From the NCBI GenBank assembly GCA_034409055.1, contig DAOUMU010000437.1:1-53579 (forward strand): a stretch of DNA of 53,579 nucleotides. The letters are read 5' to 3'. This document shows positions 41,378 to 49,614 of this stretch, in pieces. A program made the translations under genes and the position numbers. The stretch is from DAOUMU01 sp034409055 (GTDB taxonomy: Bacteria > Chloroflexota > Anaerolineae > 4572-78 > J111). Below the pieces are notes generated by a model. It ran no database searches and was not told the DNA's origin. It saw only the letters and a program-made list of their open reading frames with translations. How positions within the stretch are numbered: position 1 is the first letter of the stretch; the number at the start of each line of letters is the position of its first letter.

Positions 41378-44077
41378 TTAGCCAAACTCTCGCAGCCGCT
41401 CCCAAATTTTGGCGGCCTGTAGTTCAAGATCAGCCAGCTTCTCTCGCTCTCTTTCAACAACCTCGGGCGGTGCTTTTTGGATAAAGCCCGGGTTACTCAG
41501 TTTGGCCTTGCTGGCGGCAATCCGCTTGCCAAGCTGGGCTACCTCTTTCTGCCAGCGTTTTAGCTCAACCTCTACATCAATCATATCGGCCAGAGGTAAA
41601 TAGACTTCAATCCCACCGCCAATAACCCGGGCCACGGCTTGCCCTGGTTTCTCGGCTAAGGTGGGGACTAGATGCAATTCATCCCCATCCAGTCGAGCCA
41701 GGGTGACCAAAACTTCCCGGTACTTGACGAGCATCTCATAATAATCACCGGCCGCAATGTAGGCTGCAATCCGTTTAGCCGGTTCCACGTTATACTCGGA
41801 GCGAATATTACGGATGGTGCGGATCATCTCCATCAGGATTGACATCTGGGCCTCAGCTTCGCTGTCGATGAGCGTTTGGCTTTCCCGAGGCCAGGGGGCA
41901 ATCATCAGGCTTTCACCTTCACGGGGCAGATGCTGCCATGCCACCTCAGTCACAAAGGGAATGAAGGGATGGAGCATGCGTAGGGTCCGATCCAACACGT
42001 GAACCAATACGCGCCGGGCCGTCGTCTGAGCCCGAGCATCGGTGCCATACAAGCGGATTTTGGCTATTTCAATATACCAATCAGCAAACTCGCCCCAGAA
42101 AAAGTCGTAAAGTTGGCGACCAGCTTCGCCAAAATTGTAACTTTCAACTAATCGGGTGACCTCGGCCACCAGCCGGTTGAGCCGACTTAATATCCACCGG
42201 TCCGGCAGGGTTAACCCCGATAAATTCCAGGTGGCCGCCCCAGATTGAAAAGCTGTACCCACATTGTTAACCACAAAGCGAGTCGCATTCCAAATCTTAT
42301 TACTGAAGTTCCGGTTTGCGGCAATACGATCGATGGACAGATTCATATCATTACCGGGTGTCGAGCCGGTTAGCAGCGTGAAGCGCAGGGCATCTGTCCC
42401 GTACTTATCCATCATTGCCAGGGGATCGATCACGTTGCCGGCGGTTTTGCTCATCTTGCGGCCATGCTCATCGCGGATTAAACCATGCAGGTAAACGGTG
42501 TGGAAGGGGATGTCGCCGGTATATTCCAAACCACTCATGATCATGCGGGCCACCCAGAAAAAGAGAATATCATAGCCGGTTTCCATAACCTCGTTGGGAT
42601 AGAAGCGACGCATATCGGGGGTATCATCAGGCCAGCCCAGGGTAGAGAAGGGCCATAGACCGGAACTAAACCAGGTATCGAGCACGTCGGGGTCCTGCTC
42701 AATATTTTGACTGTGACAATGGCTGCACTCGGTCGGGTCCACCCGGGTAACGGTCATCTCCCCGCAATCAGCACAATACCAGACCGGGATGCGATGGCCC
42801 CACCATAGTTGGCGACTGATACACCAATCTCGAATATTCTCCAGCCAATTGTTGTAGACTTTGACAAAACGTTCCGGGATGATTCTAATCCAGCCATCGG
42901 CCACAGCTTGCAACCCTTTCTCGGCCAGCGGCTTCATTTTGACAAACCATTGTTTGGAAACCAGGGGTTCTATAATTTCCCCCCCCCGCTGCGAGCGCGG
43001 CACCTGCAGGCGGTAAGGCTCGACCTTCAAAGTCAACCCGGCCGCTTCCATATCGTCCCACAATTTCTGGCGACACTCAAACCGGTCCATGCCCTCATAT
43101 GGACCGGCGTTTTCATTCATGGTGGCATCTTTATTCATCACGTTGATGATGGCCAGATCATGTTTTTTACCCAGCTCAAAGTCGTTGGGGTCGTGGCCGG
43201 GGGTGATCTTTAAGGCGCCTGTCCCAAACTCGGGATCAACGTATGGATCGGCAATGACCGGAATCTGGCGGCCTAAGATTGGCACCCGACATTGTTGACC
43301 CAGCAGATGCTTATAGCGGTCATCATCCGGGTGAACAGCCAGCGCGGTATCACCCAGTATCGTTTCGGGACGGGTGGTGGCAACAGGAATATAGGCTTGA
43401 TCGGCCTCCTCAGGGGAGGTAGCGTCGGCCAGCATATATTTGAAGTAGTAGAGTTTGCCCTCTTCCTCAAAATATTCCACTTCCAGGTCACTGACAGCGG
43501 TTTGCAGGCCCGGCGACCAGTTGATAAGATACTCACCCTGGTAGATGAGACCTTTCTCGTAAAGCCGGACAAATGCTTCCCGCACAGCCCGCGAGAGGCC
43601 CTCGTCCATGGTAAATCTCTCTCGATCCCAATCGCACGAGGCCCCCAGGCGACGGTGCTGCTGAGTGATAATGCCTCCGTATTTCTCTTTCCAGGCCCAG
43701 GTTCGCTCCAGGAATTTCTCACGGCCAATTACTTCCCGACCGATTCCCTCGGCCTGCAAGGCTCGTTCCACCTGTAACTGGGTGGCAATACCGGCGTGGT
43801 CACTGCCAGGTATCCAGAGGGCGGCCCGGCCTCGCATGCGGTGATAGCGAATCATTAAATCTTCTACGGAAGCGGTCATAGCGTGGCCCAGGTGCAAAGC
43901 GCCGGTCACGTTGGGGGGGGGCATGGCGATGACGAAAGGCTCGGCTTCTTCACCGGCGTATTCCGGTTTAAAATAGCCTTGACTTTCCCACCAGTCGTAC
44001 AGGGGTGTTTCAAACAGTTTTGGATCGTAGGCTTTGGCCATATTGTTCGGGTCAACAGGTAATTCTTTTGGCGGCAT
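41378..44077 (-). CDS. valS: Valyl-tRNA synthetase
   Basis: An 899-residue class I synthetase that charges tRNA-Val. Visible: the HIGH region PPPNVTGALHLGHA near residue 55, the CP1 editing domain (TTRPETILGDTALAVHPDD), a CP zinc-like CADCGEMTVTRVDPTECSHC segment, KMSKS as GRKMSKTAGNVIDP, the anticodon-binding helices, and a C-terminal coiled coil (VEVELKRWQKEVAQLGKRIAASKAKLSNPGF) typical of ValRS. ATG 44077 has GAGGAG seven bases before. A T-box riboswitch and strong promoter lie directly upstream. Confidence 0.97.
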   Translation of the reverse strand: MPPKELPVDPNNMAKAYDPKLFETPLYDWWESQGYFKPEYAGEEAEPFVIAMPPPNVTGALHLGHAMTASVEDLMIRYHRMRGRAALWIPGSDHAGIATQLQVERALQAEGIGREVIGREKFLERTWAWKEKYGGIITQQHRRLGASCDWDRERFTMDEGLSRAVREAFVRLYEKGLIYQGEYLINWSPGLQTAVSDLEVEYFEEEGKLYYFKYMLADATSPEEADQAYIPVATTRPETILGDTALAVHPDDDRYKHLLGQQCRVPILGRQIPVIADPYVDPEFGTGALKITPGHDPNDFELGKKHDLAIINVMNKDATMNENAGPYEGMDRFECRQKLWDDMEAAGLTLKVEPYRLQVPRSQRGGEIIEPLVSKQWFVKMKPLAEKGLQAVADGWIRIIPERFVKVYNNWLENIRDWCISRQLWWGHRIPVWYCADCGEMTVTRVDPTECSHCHSQNIEQDPDVLDTWFSSGLWPFSTLGWPDDTPDMRRFYPNEVMETGYDILFFWVARMIMSGLEYTGDIPFHTVYLHGLIRDEHGRKMSKTAGNVIDPLAMMDKYGTDALRFTLLTGSTPGNDMNLSIDRIAANRNFSNKIWNATRFVVNNVGTAFQSGAATWNLSGLTLPDRWILSRLNRLVAEVTRLVESYNFGEAGRQLYDFFWGEFADWYIEIAKIRLYGTDARAQTTARRVLVHVLDRTLRMLHPFIPFVTEVAWQHLPREGESLMIAPWPRESQTLIDSEAEAQMSILMEMIRTIRNIRSEYNVEPAKRIAAYIAAGDYYEMLVKYREVLVTLARLDGDELHLVPTLAEKPGQAVARVIGGGIEVYLPLADMIDVEVELKRWQKEVAQLGKRIAASKAKLSNPGFIQKAPPEVVEREREKLADLELQAAKIWERLREFG

Positions 44078-44112
44078 ATCAACTCCTCAGAGGTTCGATT
44101 TCATTTATAAAC

Positions 44113-44428
44113 CAAAATCCCTTTCATCCCCAAGGACGAAAGGGATCACCTTTTCGCGGTACCACCTTGATTGCCGACCTGGAAGCAATTAGCAGCATTG
44201 CCAACGACTAACCGGCCGACCTCTCTCATCGCTATAACGGGCGAACCCGAGGTAACTTACTCAGGCAGGCATGTACCTTTTGGGCTACCCAACTCCCAGG
44301 CGACCTTCAGCGGAGACGGTTGAGCAAGGCTTGCAGCTTATAACCTTGCCTCTCTGGCAACCTCGAACCGCTTACTCCTCCTGTTCACCGCTTTTCCAAG
44401 CAATGAATGATGATGACCTGCAAGGTTA
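44113..44428 (-). promoter_or_regulatory. T-box riboswitch controlling valS
   Basis: Reading down the minus strand from about 44428: stem I has GGAGTAAGCGG, AGAGAG and the distal GCTGCAAG motif. The Val codon GTC (44317-44315) sits just after AACC in the expected specifier position. The T-box sequence AAGGTGGTACCGCG lies at 44168-44155. Then the terminator ATCCCTTTC/GAAAGGGAT (44146-44117) is followed by TTTTGG. Uncharged tRNA-Val should favour the antiterminator and raise ValRS synthesis. The specifier position is inferred by eye. Confidence 0.93.
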
Positions 44429-44434
44429 CGCATT

Positions 44435-44463
44435 AGTATAGTCAACTCCCAAGAGGCTGTCAA
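44435..44463 (-). promoter_or_regulatory. Sigma-70 promoter of the valS T-box transcript
   Basis: On the minus strand: TTGACA (44463-44458), 17 bases, TATACT (44440-44435). One mismatch to consensus in the -10. The transcript would start near 44428, the 5' end of the T-box. Confidence 0.85.
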
Positions 44464-44504
44464 GTAAGTTGCGGGGGGAAATTTAGGCTAGTGCTGCTTC
44501 CCAT

Positions 44505-44641
44505 AAGTTTTTAGGGTAATTCTTGCTCCCGTCTGGTCCGTGACCAGACGGCTTTGCCCCGCCAAATACGCGGGTCAGTGCGAAGCCTCCCTGTGGGACG
44601 GACCCGCTACGAAGAGTTACCAGCCTTTACCCTAAAAACTT
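44505..44641. mobile_element. 137-bp element with 14-bp perfect terminal inverted repeats
   Basis: AAGTTTTTAGGGTA (44505-44518) and its exact complement TACCCTAAAAACTT (44628-44641) bound a non-coding core. Inside, CCGTCTGGTC-CGT-GACCAGACGG is a perfect 10-bp hairpin and GCGGGTC pairs with GACCCGC. The core segment GCCTCCCTGTGGGACGG resembles GCCTCCCCGTGGGACAG of the elements at 7366 and 41141, although the ends differ. No target duplication is evident. It separates valS from the VTT gene. Confidence 0.8.
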
Positions 44642-44674
44642 TTGAAATGGAGGTCTAGTTTCCAGTGAAAAAGG

Positions 44675-45304
44675 CTAAAAGAATTGGAGCAGCCAGGTCA
44701 CCGAGTGAGCCCCGGCCCAGGCAAAGATCGTGGTTTTGATGGTTTTACCCAACCAGGCGGCCAATATAAATTTATAAAAAGCATACCTTGAGGCGCCGGC
44801 CGAAATTCCGGCCAGATCAATAAAGGGATTGGGAATCACGGATAGAACAAAAATGGTCAGCATACCGTGATGCTCCATCCAATATTGGAGGCGTTGGTAG
44901 AGCTGCCTGTTTTCAATGACGACTGCCCCGCCAAGACCGGCCAGATAACCGGTCGTTTCTCCCAATGCCTCTCCAATACCGGACACCAGCCCAACCAGAG
45001 GCCAATGAAGGGCGGCCCCCATGCCGAAGGTCACCGCCAGGCTGGGCACAGGCAAAACGATCGTGGCATTGGCGATTAAACTAATCAGAAAGATACCCGG
45101 ATAACCGTAATATCGGAACTTCTGAATTTGGGGGGCAAATAGAAGAATGGCAAACGTAATGCCAATGAAAATTAAAATGGAAGTTGCCCGGCCTACGATT
45201 TGCCAGGTGCTGAGGCGCCGATGTTGTTCTGGTGGGCAATTAGACGGTAGTGAGCTTGTAGATGTCGTAGTAGTTGATTCGGTCAGAATGATGATATTCC
45301 TCAA
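44675..45304 (-). CDS. VTT-domain (DedA-related) membrane protein
   Basis: A 209-residue protein with four or five membrane helices and the VTT/SNARE-associated fold. Visible: RYYGYPGIFLISLIANATIVLPVPSLAVTFGMGA, then GLVSGIGEALGETTGYLAG with the conserved E and G residues, FVLSVIPNPFIDLAGISAGASRYAFYKFILAAWLGKTIKTTIFAWAG, the typical late region. Relatives of this fold act as lipid scramblases or flippases for carriers such as undecaprenyl phosphate. The start is a TTG without a good ribosome site; no in-frame ATG offers a better one. The N-terminal Thr/Ser stretch may not be translated. Confidence 0.83.
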   Translation of the reverse strand: MRNIIILTESTTTTSTSSLPSNCPPEQHRRLSTWQIVGRATSILIFIGITFAILLFAPQIQKFRYYGYPGIFLISLIANATIVLPVPSLAVTFGMGAALHWPLVGLVSGIGEALGETTGYLAGLGGAVVIENRQLYQRLQYWMEHHGMLTIFVLSVIPNPFIDLAGISAGASRYAFYKFILAAWLGKTIKTTIFAWAGAHSVTWLLQFF

Positions 45305-45480
45305 ATATAATAGTATGATGGCTTAAAAATGATACCCTCATCGAGGTGAGGTAAAATGTAAGACAGTGGATAATGATGAATTTAAGGTCAAAATTTTAAG
45401 ATATGCATTTGAGTGTACCACAAATGGCCTGGGAGTCAATATTTATGACGAAAATGCAAGCGGCCTCCCGTCAACAAGGA

Positions 45481-46425
45481 TTACGAGCGCTTGAGGATGA
45501 GGGCCCAATTGGCCGCTTTTTCTTGCTTCAACAGGGAACGCCAACCGGCGGTGGTCGTAACCGGTTGGGGATTGCTGGCCCAGGATTGGACAAAATCGGA
45601 TAGGGGGACTTTGTCCATGCCTAAGGTCGAGCCAGCCAGTTTTACTTCTTTTGAGCGCAGGTTAATCCGTTCAACCAGGAGGAAATGGCCAATTGAACCG
45701 TTCTGGTCGGCGGTCATTCGATACCGGCCATTTTCTCGTTTGACCCGGACCAAAACAACCACCACCCCTCCCTGGCGCAGGTGCTTGATCAAATCTCTGG
45801 ACCGATAGTTGTTGCCGTACTCTATGGTCAGGGGCTGGCCCAATTCATTGTTGAGGGTGGTCACGGTATTGATCATGCCCCACTTTGATATGCCATCAGC
45901 GCCAAAACCGCTACGGACGGCAATATCACGCAGGTGGCTATAATCAACCTCAATCCCCAACCCCAGCCAGGCGGCAAAAAGGGCAACCGGTCCGCAGGCG
46001 TTATTGCTACCCGGCGGGAAGAAGGGTTCGGGGTAATAAACCTGGTTGATGACGGGCACGTCAACCGCACTTTTACCGGCAGGATAGACATAGGGCAATG
46101 AGATAGTGACCGGTTCCCGGGTCGGTCGGGGGGTGGGGGTAAAACCGGGCGGAAAGCCGCTCTCGGCTAAAACGGTCGTGGCCAGGGGGGTGGGAGGCAG
46201 AGTCGGCGTGGCGGTGGGGCGTGGTCCCGGGCCAGGCCAGGGGGTCGGGGTGACAATCCTGGCCCTAGCTACGGCCGGATTGGGTTCTCCGGCCGGCAAC
46301 GCCGCCGATAGCGCGACCGAACCGGGAAATACAAACACGTACAATATGACCCCGACAATCAACAGGTCAATAACGACGATACCGATAAAAAGATATTTCC
46401 AATGTTGAGAGGTAAAGTTAAACAA
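45481..46425 (-). CDS. Membrane-anchored C39-like cysteine peptidase
   Basis: A 314-residue protein: a membrane helix (about 10-34), a long Pro/Thr-rich linker (45-110), then a papain-like C39_2 domain. Visible catalytic positions are Cys144 in NNACGPVALFAAWLG and His247 in GSIGHFLLVERI, with the acidic or Asn residue expected in the next strand (KLAGSTLGMD). The domain should act outside the cell, attached through the linker. There is no ABC transporter nearby, so it is not a bacteriocin exporter; wall or lipoprotein processing is possible. The start is a TTG at 46425 with a weak upstream GAGTG. Confidence 0.8.
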   Translation of the reverse strand: MFNFTSQHWKYLFIGIVVIDLLIVGVILYVFVFPGSVALSAALPAGEPNPAVARARIVTPTPWPGPGPRPTATPTLPPTPLATTVLAESGFPPGFTPTPRPTREPVTISLPYVYPAGKSAVDVPVINQVYYPEPFFPPGSNNACGPVALFAAWLGLGIEVDYSHLRDIAVRSGFGADGISKWGMINTVTTLNNELGQPLTIEYGNNYRSRDLIKHLRQGGVVVVLVRVKRENGRYRMTADQNGSIGHFLLVERINLRSKEVKLAGSTLGMDKVPLSDFVQSWASNPQPVTTTAGWRSLLKQEKAANWALILKRS

Positions 46426-46525
46426 TTGGTCACACTCGCTTTAGAAGCTTACATAATGTCAACTTTACCATAAGGTGAAGATAGAGTCAATGGGATATCT
46501 TTCAATTCTGGGAGACAATAACCGG

Positions 46526-46554
46526 TTGTCAACAGGAAATAGACGTGATATACT
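46526..46554 (+). promoter_or_regulatory. Strong sigma-70-like promoter with no adjacent gene
   Basis: TTGTCA (46526-46531), 17 bases, TATACT (46549-46554), like the promoter at 40069. The nearest plus-strand gene (DUF998) begins 430 bases later. It may drive a long leader, a small RNA, or a lost gene. Confidence 0.55.
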
Positions 46555-46987
46555 ACTAATTATGGTATGGCTCATCAGTATACAGTTTGCGCAAACACGC
46601 TTCGTAATGCGTAAAACGTGAAATTTACAGGGTTACCTGACAAGATTGGCGTGGTGCTTGCGACGAGAATCATAGCCACGTAAAACACAGAACACGTGAC
46701 GTTTTGCGTATCGCTTGCCTGTCCCCCAGGCCAGGTTTCACCTGGTGCAAATTCAGATCTTTACAATAAATCCAGCAAGAGTTAGCGCAACGAAAAGTGT
46801 TGTTAAGTCGGGGGGAGAGCTACGGTGTATCGAAAGGTACACGCCGGGTTCGGACCAGCAGATGGGGGTCAAGCACCGTCAGGAAACTGGCGGCAAGCGC
46901 CTCATCTGACTGGTATAAAAAATATAGCAGGAAACCGCTAATAAAAAGTTGGGCGATGCATCAAGGGCTAGATCATTTGGAGGCAAA
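46555..46987. other. Intergenic region without a recognisable gene
   Basis: It contains imperfect inverted sequences around CGTAAAACGTG (about 46610) and ACGTGACGTTTTGCG (about 46695), the small hairpin CCAGGT-TTC-ACCTGG, and GTTGGGC at 46948-46954 just before the DUF998 gene. Short reading frames here (64-66 codons) resemble no family I know. Confidence 0.4.
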
Positions 46988-47662
46988 ATGAACCAGCGGT
47001 CCCTTTCGATGTGCGGTGTGATCGCTCCCGTGTTATTCGTGTTCATAACCATTCTGGGCGGTGCCATAAGGCCAGGCTATAGTCACCTCTCGGATACCGT
47101 CAGTGAACTATTCTCGCCTGGGTCACCCAACAAACTCCTACTGGACACTCTTTATACGATGTATGCCCTCCTTTTAGCATTGTTTGGCATTGGGGTGCTG
47201 CGGTTTGTGCGGAGAAGCGAGCGGTCTAGGCTGATAGGAGTTATCGGAGCATGGATGTCTATTGCTGTGGGGTTAGTGAGTGTAACCACTGCGACGATTT
47301 TCCCACAAGACGCCTGGGGTTCTCTTCCCACTTTTGCTGGTGAGATGCACAAGATTCTGCATGGTGCCATTGGCTTGCTTTCTATTCTCTCTATGTCCCT
47401 AATCGGTATTTGGTTTAATCAGGCGGGGATGTTTCCAGGATTTGGGACACACTCATTGATCACTGTTGGTGTAGCGGTTTTATCCGCAGGGTTTTTCGCA
47501 GCGAATGTGGGAACTCCGATCTTGCATCACCTAACCACTCGCTATTCAAGCGGACTGCCCAAGCTCGGTTTTTTGCCAAGTGGTGTTGCCCGTTATGATG
47601 TCTCAAATTGGGGCAAATCGTGCTGGCGAAGTACCTTTTTATCAGCGGGGTGTTTTGTATAG
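46988..47662 (+). CDS. DUF998 membrane protein, C-terminus replaced
   Basis: 224 codons. The first 180 residues give the DUF998 pattern: CGVIAPVLFVFITILGGAIRPGYSHLSDTVSELFSPGSPNK, then helices to FGTHSLITVGVAVLSAGFFAANVGTPI. Family members then have a last helix opened by a GLTER-like loop; here the sequence turns into LHHLTTRYSSGLPK and unrelated residues to the stop, so the last helix is missing. ATG 46988 follows TTGGAGG. The change begins just where an attC-like sequence starts (47529). The function of DUF998 is unknown. It may be inactive or may work without the last helix. Confidence 0.75.
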   Translation: MNQRSLSMCGVIAPVLFVFITILGGAIRPGYSHLSDTVSELFSPGSPNKLLLDTLYTMYALLLALFGIGVLRFVRRSERSRLIGVIGAWMSIAVGLVSVTTATIFPQDAWGSLPTFAGEMHKILHGAIGLLSILSMSLIGIWFNQAGMFPGFGTHSLITVGVAVLSAGFFAANVGTPILHHLTTRYSSGLPKLGFLPSGVARYDVSNWGKSCWRSTFLSAGCFV

Positions 47663-47718
47663 TGCCTCGTTTTATAGCATCGGTTATTCGTGCAGCCGCT
47701 GATTGACAGGCGTTGGGC
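47529..47718 (+). repeat. Candidate integron attC-like site
   Basis: ACCTAAC (47529-47535) fits the 5' core RYYYAAC and GTTGGGC (47712-47718) the 3' core GTTRRRY. Inside, TTCAAGCGGACTGC (47545-47558) is roughly complementary to GCAGCCGCTGATTGAC (47692-47707). A second GTTGGGC at 46948 bounds the DUF998 gene on the left, as a cassette junction would. At 190 bp it is longer than usual attC sites, and there is no integrase gene in the window. Confidence 0.35.
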
Positions 47719-47840
47719 CGTTGAAGACAAAACGCGAAAAGACCGCTTATACGGTTTGTCTGCTTATCTTTTTTGAATTGAGCGGCGCACATTTGCCGTC
47801 GAAAGGTGGCGCACGGCCTAAGTCGAGATTTTTATGATTT

Positions 47841-47885
47841 AATAATCCACCCCCCGCTCGCTCTGCGGGGGGTGGATTGATTATT
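47841..47885. terminator. Bidirectional intrinsic terminator
   Basis: AATAATCCACCCCCCGC pairs with GCGGGGGGTGGATTGATTATT (one bulge) around a seven-base loop, with A/T-rich flanks on both sides. It can end the DASS transporter transcript from one side and anything after DUF998 from the other. Confidence 0.85.
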
Positions 47886-47894
47886 AGCCAAAAA

Positions 47895-49337
47895 TTACCA
47901 CAAGCCCAAAATCTTCCACCAGAGGCCGCCAACGCCCACCCAGATGACAATGTTGACCAGGCTGACGATAAAGCCGATGCGCCACCAGTCGTTCATTGAG
48001 ACGTAGCCATAGCCAAAGTATACCGGGGCCGGGCCGGTGCCGTAGTGGGTCATGCTGCTAAACAGGTTGCTGAAAAAGGCCAGCACCAGGGCGGCCAGCA
48101 CCGGCGGGGTGCCAACCGCAATGGCGACCGCCAGGAACGCGGCGTACATCGAACTGACGTGGGCGGTGTTACTGGCAAAAAAGTAGTGGCTATAAAAGTA
48201 CACCAGCGCCAGAATAACAAAAGCGGTGAGCCAACCGTTGCCGCCGACCACGCCCCCCATCCACTCGCTAAACCAGGGAATCAGGCCCAGGCTATTCAAA
48301 AAAGAGGCCATCATCACCAGGGCCGCAAACCAGACTAACGTATCCCAGGCTCCTTTTTCCTCGAGAATATCTTTCCAGCTAAGCACGCTAGACACCAGTA
48401 ATACGCCCAGGCCGGTTAAGGCGGTGACGGTGGCCGACACCTTGAGCGTGCTGCCAAAGATCCACAATACCAGCAGCAGAATAAAGGTACCCAGCATAAT
48501 CCATTCGCTGGTTTTTATCCGGCCCATCGCATTCAGTTTTTCGCGGGCCAGTTCCACCGCTTCGGGTGTTTCTTTGATTTCCGGGGGATAAATCTTGTAG
48601 ATCAAGTAGGGAATGATCAGTAAACTGAGCAGGCCGGGCACAATGGCCGCCACGGCCCAACTGCCCCAGGTAATCTCGACGCCCTGTTCACTGGCAAATT
48701 TGGCCGCCAGCGGATTGGCGGCCATAGCCGTAAGGAACATGGCGCTGGTGATGACAAGCCCCTGAAAAGAAGCTTTGGTCAAGAAAGCGCCGATCCTTCG
48801 GGCCGTGGTTTCGTCCGGTTCGCTGTCGTAGGCTTTGGCAATGGAGGCCAACACGGGATAGATGACCCCACCGCCGCGGGCGGTGTTGCTGGGGATAGCC
48901 GGAGACAGGACCAAATCTGCCCCAATCAGGCCGTAGGCTACGCCCAGGCTCTTTTTGCCCAAAGCCTGCATAAACAGATACGCAATTCTGGCCCCCAGGC
49001 CGGTTTTGATAAAACCACGGGAGATAAAGAAGGCCACGACAATCAGCCAGATGGTGCTATTACCAAAGCCACTCAATGAATCATTGATGCTCAAGGTGCC
49101 GGTTAAGGCCGTGACGGCAATGCCGATCATGGCCACCGCGCCCATCGGGAGCGGTTTGACGATAATGCCCACGATGGTGGCCACAAAAATGGCCAACAGA
49201 TGCCAGGCCGCCGGCTCAACCCCGGCCGGGGCCGGACTGAACCAGATGATCAGGCCCACAATCGCTGGAATTGCAAATCGAATAAGTTTGTTGCCGGTCA
49301 TAACGGCTGCCGGCTTTTCTATAGTAGCAGTTGTCAT
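47895..49337 (-). CDS. DASS-family (SLC13) anion:sodium symporter
   Basis: A 480-residue transporter with 11-12 helices and the twin family motifs SNTARGGG (about 150) and THYGTGPAPVYFGYGY near the C-terminus, corresponding to the two SNT-type substrate and sodium loops. Members carry di- and tricarboxylates, tartrate or sulfate; this one resembles the CitT/TtdT/YbhI bacterial group, so a C4-dicarboxylate or citrate-like substrate is most likely. ATG 49337 has GGAGGG seven bases before. Just upstream on the same strand are A-tract repeats and, beyond a terminator, a two-component system that probably controls it. Confidence 0.9.
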   Translation of the reverse strand: MTTATIEKPAAVMTGNKLIRFAIPAIVGLIIWFSPAPAGVEPAAWHLLAIFVATIVGIIVKPLPMGAVAMIGIAVTALTGTLSINDSLSGFGNSTIWLIVVAFFISRGFIKTGLGARIAYLFMQALGKKSLGVAYGLIGADLVLSPAIPSNTARGGGVIYPVLASIAKAYDSEPDETTARRIGAFLTKASFQGLVITSAMFLTAMAANPLAAKFASEQGVEITWGSWAVAAIVPGLLSLLIIPYLIYKIYPPEIKETPEAVELAREKLNAMGRIKTSEWIMLGTFILLLVLWIFGSTLKVSATVTALTGLGVLLVSSVLSWKDILEEKGAWDTLVWFAALVMMASFLNSLGLIPWFSEWMGGVVGGNGWLTAFVILALVYFYSHYFFASNTAHVSSMYAAFLAVAIAVGTPPVLAALVLAFFSNLFSSMTHYGTGPAPVYFGYGYVSMNDWWRIGFIVSLVNIVIWVGVGGLWWKILGLW

Positions 49338-49488
49338 AAGTTAACCCTCCTTGTCCAACTTGGTTGATAGATATTGGATAGTTTTGTAATACCGCAAAAG
49401 TCGCTCAGTGATTTCTGAATAAACGACCAACGGCGAAGGACGGATGATTTTTGCTATCCGCCTTTCTATCAACCAGTGTAAACAAAAG

Positions 49489-49545
49489 GCGTAAAAAAAC
49501 CATAAAAATCAAATACTGGTTTATAAAAAAAGCATAAAAATTGTT
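49489..49545 (-). promoter_or_regulatory. Phased A-tract repeats upstream of the DASS gene (candidate operator)
   Basis: Four TAAAAA tracts begin at 49492, 49503, 49523 and 49535, with spacings of 11, 20 and 12 bases, close to whole helical turns. OmpR/PhoB-type regulators bind direct repeats spaced about 11 bp, and phased A-tracts also bend DNA. The site lies between the response regulator gene and its likely target. Confidence 0.4.
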
Positions 49546-49554
49546 GGGTTCCTA

Positions 49555-49592
49555 AATAAAAAACGCAAGACGGTGTCCCTCTTGCGCTTTTC
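49555..49592 (-). terminator. Intrinsic terminator after the response regulator gene
   Basis: On the minus strand CGCAAGA (49586-49580) pairs with TCTTGCG (49570-49564), followed by TTTTTTATTTA. It separates the two-component genes from the DASS gene. Confidence 0.75.
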
Positions 49593-49614
49593 ATCAAACT
49601 ACGCCCCCATCAAT

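Noticed and set aside
46715..46991. Two overlapping 64-codon frames upstream of DUF998
   Set aside because: No recognisable protein, Arg/Ser-rich translation and no ribosome site.
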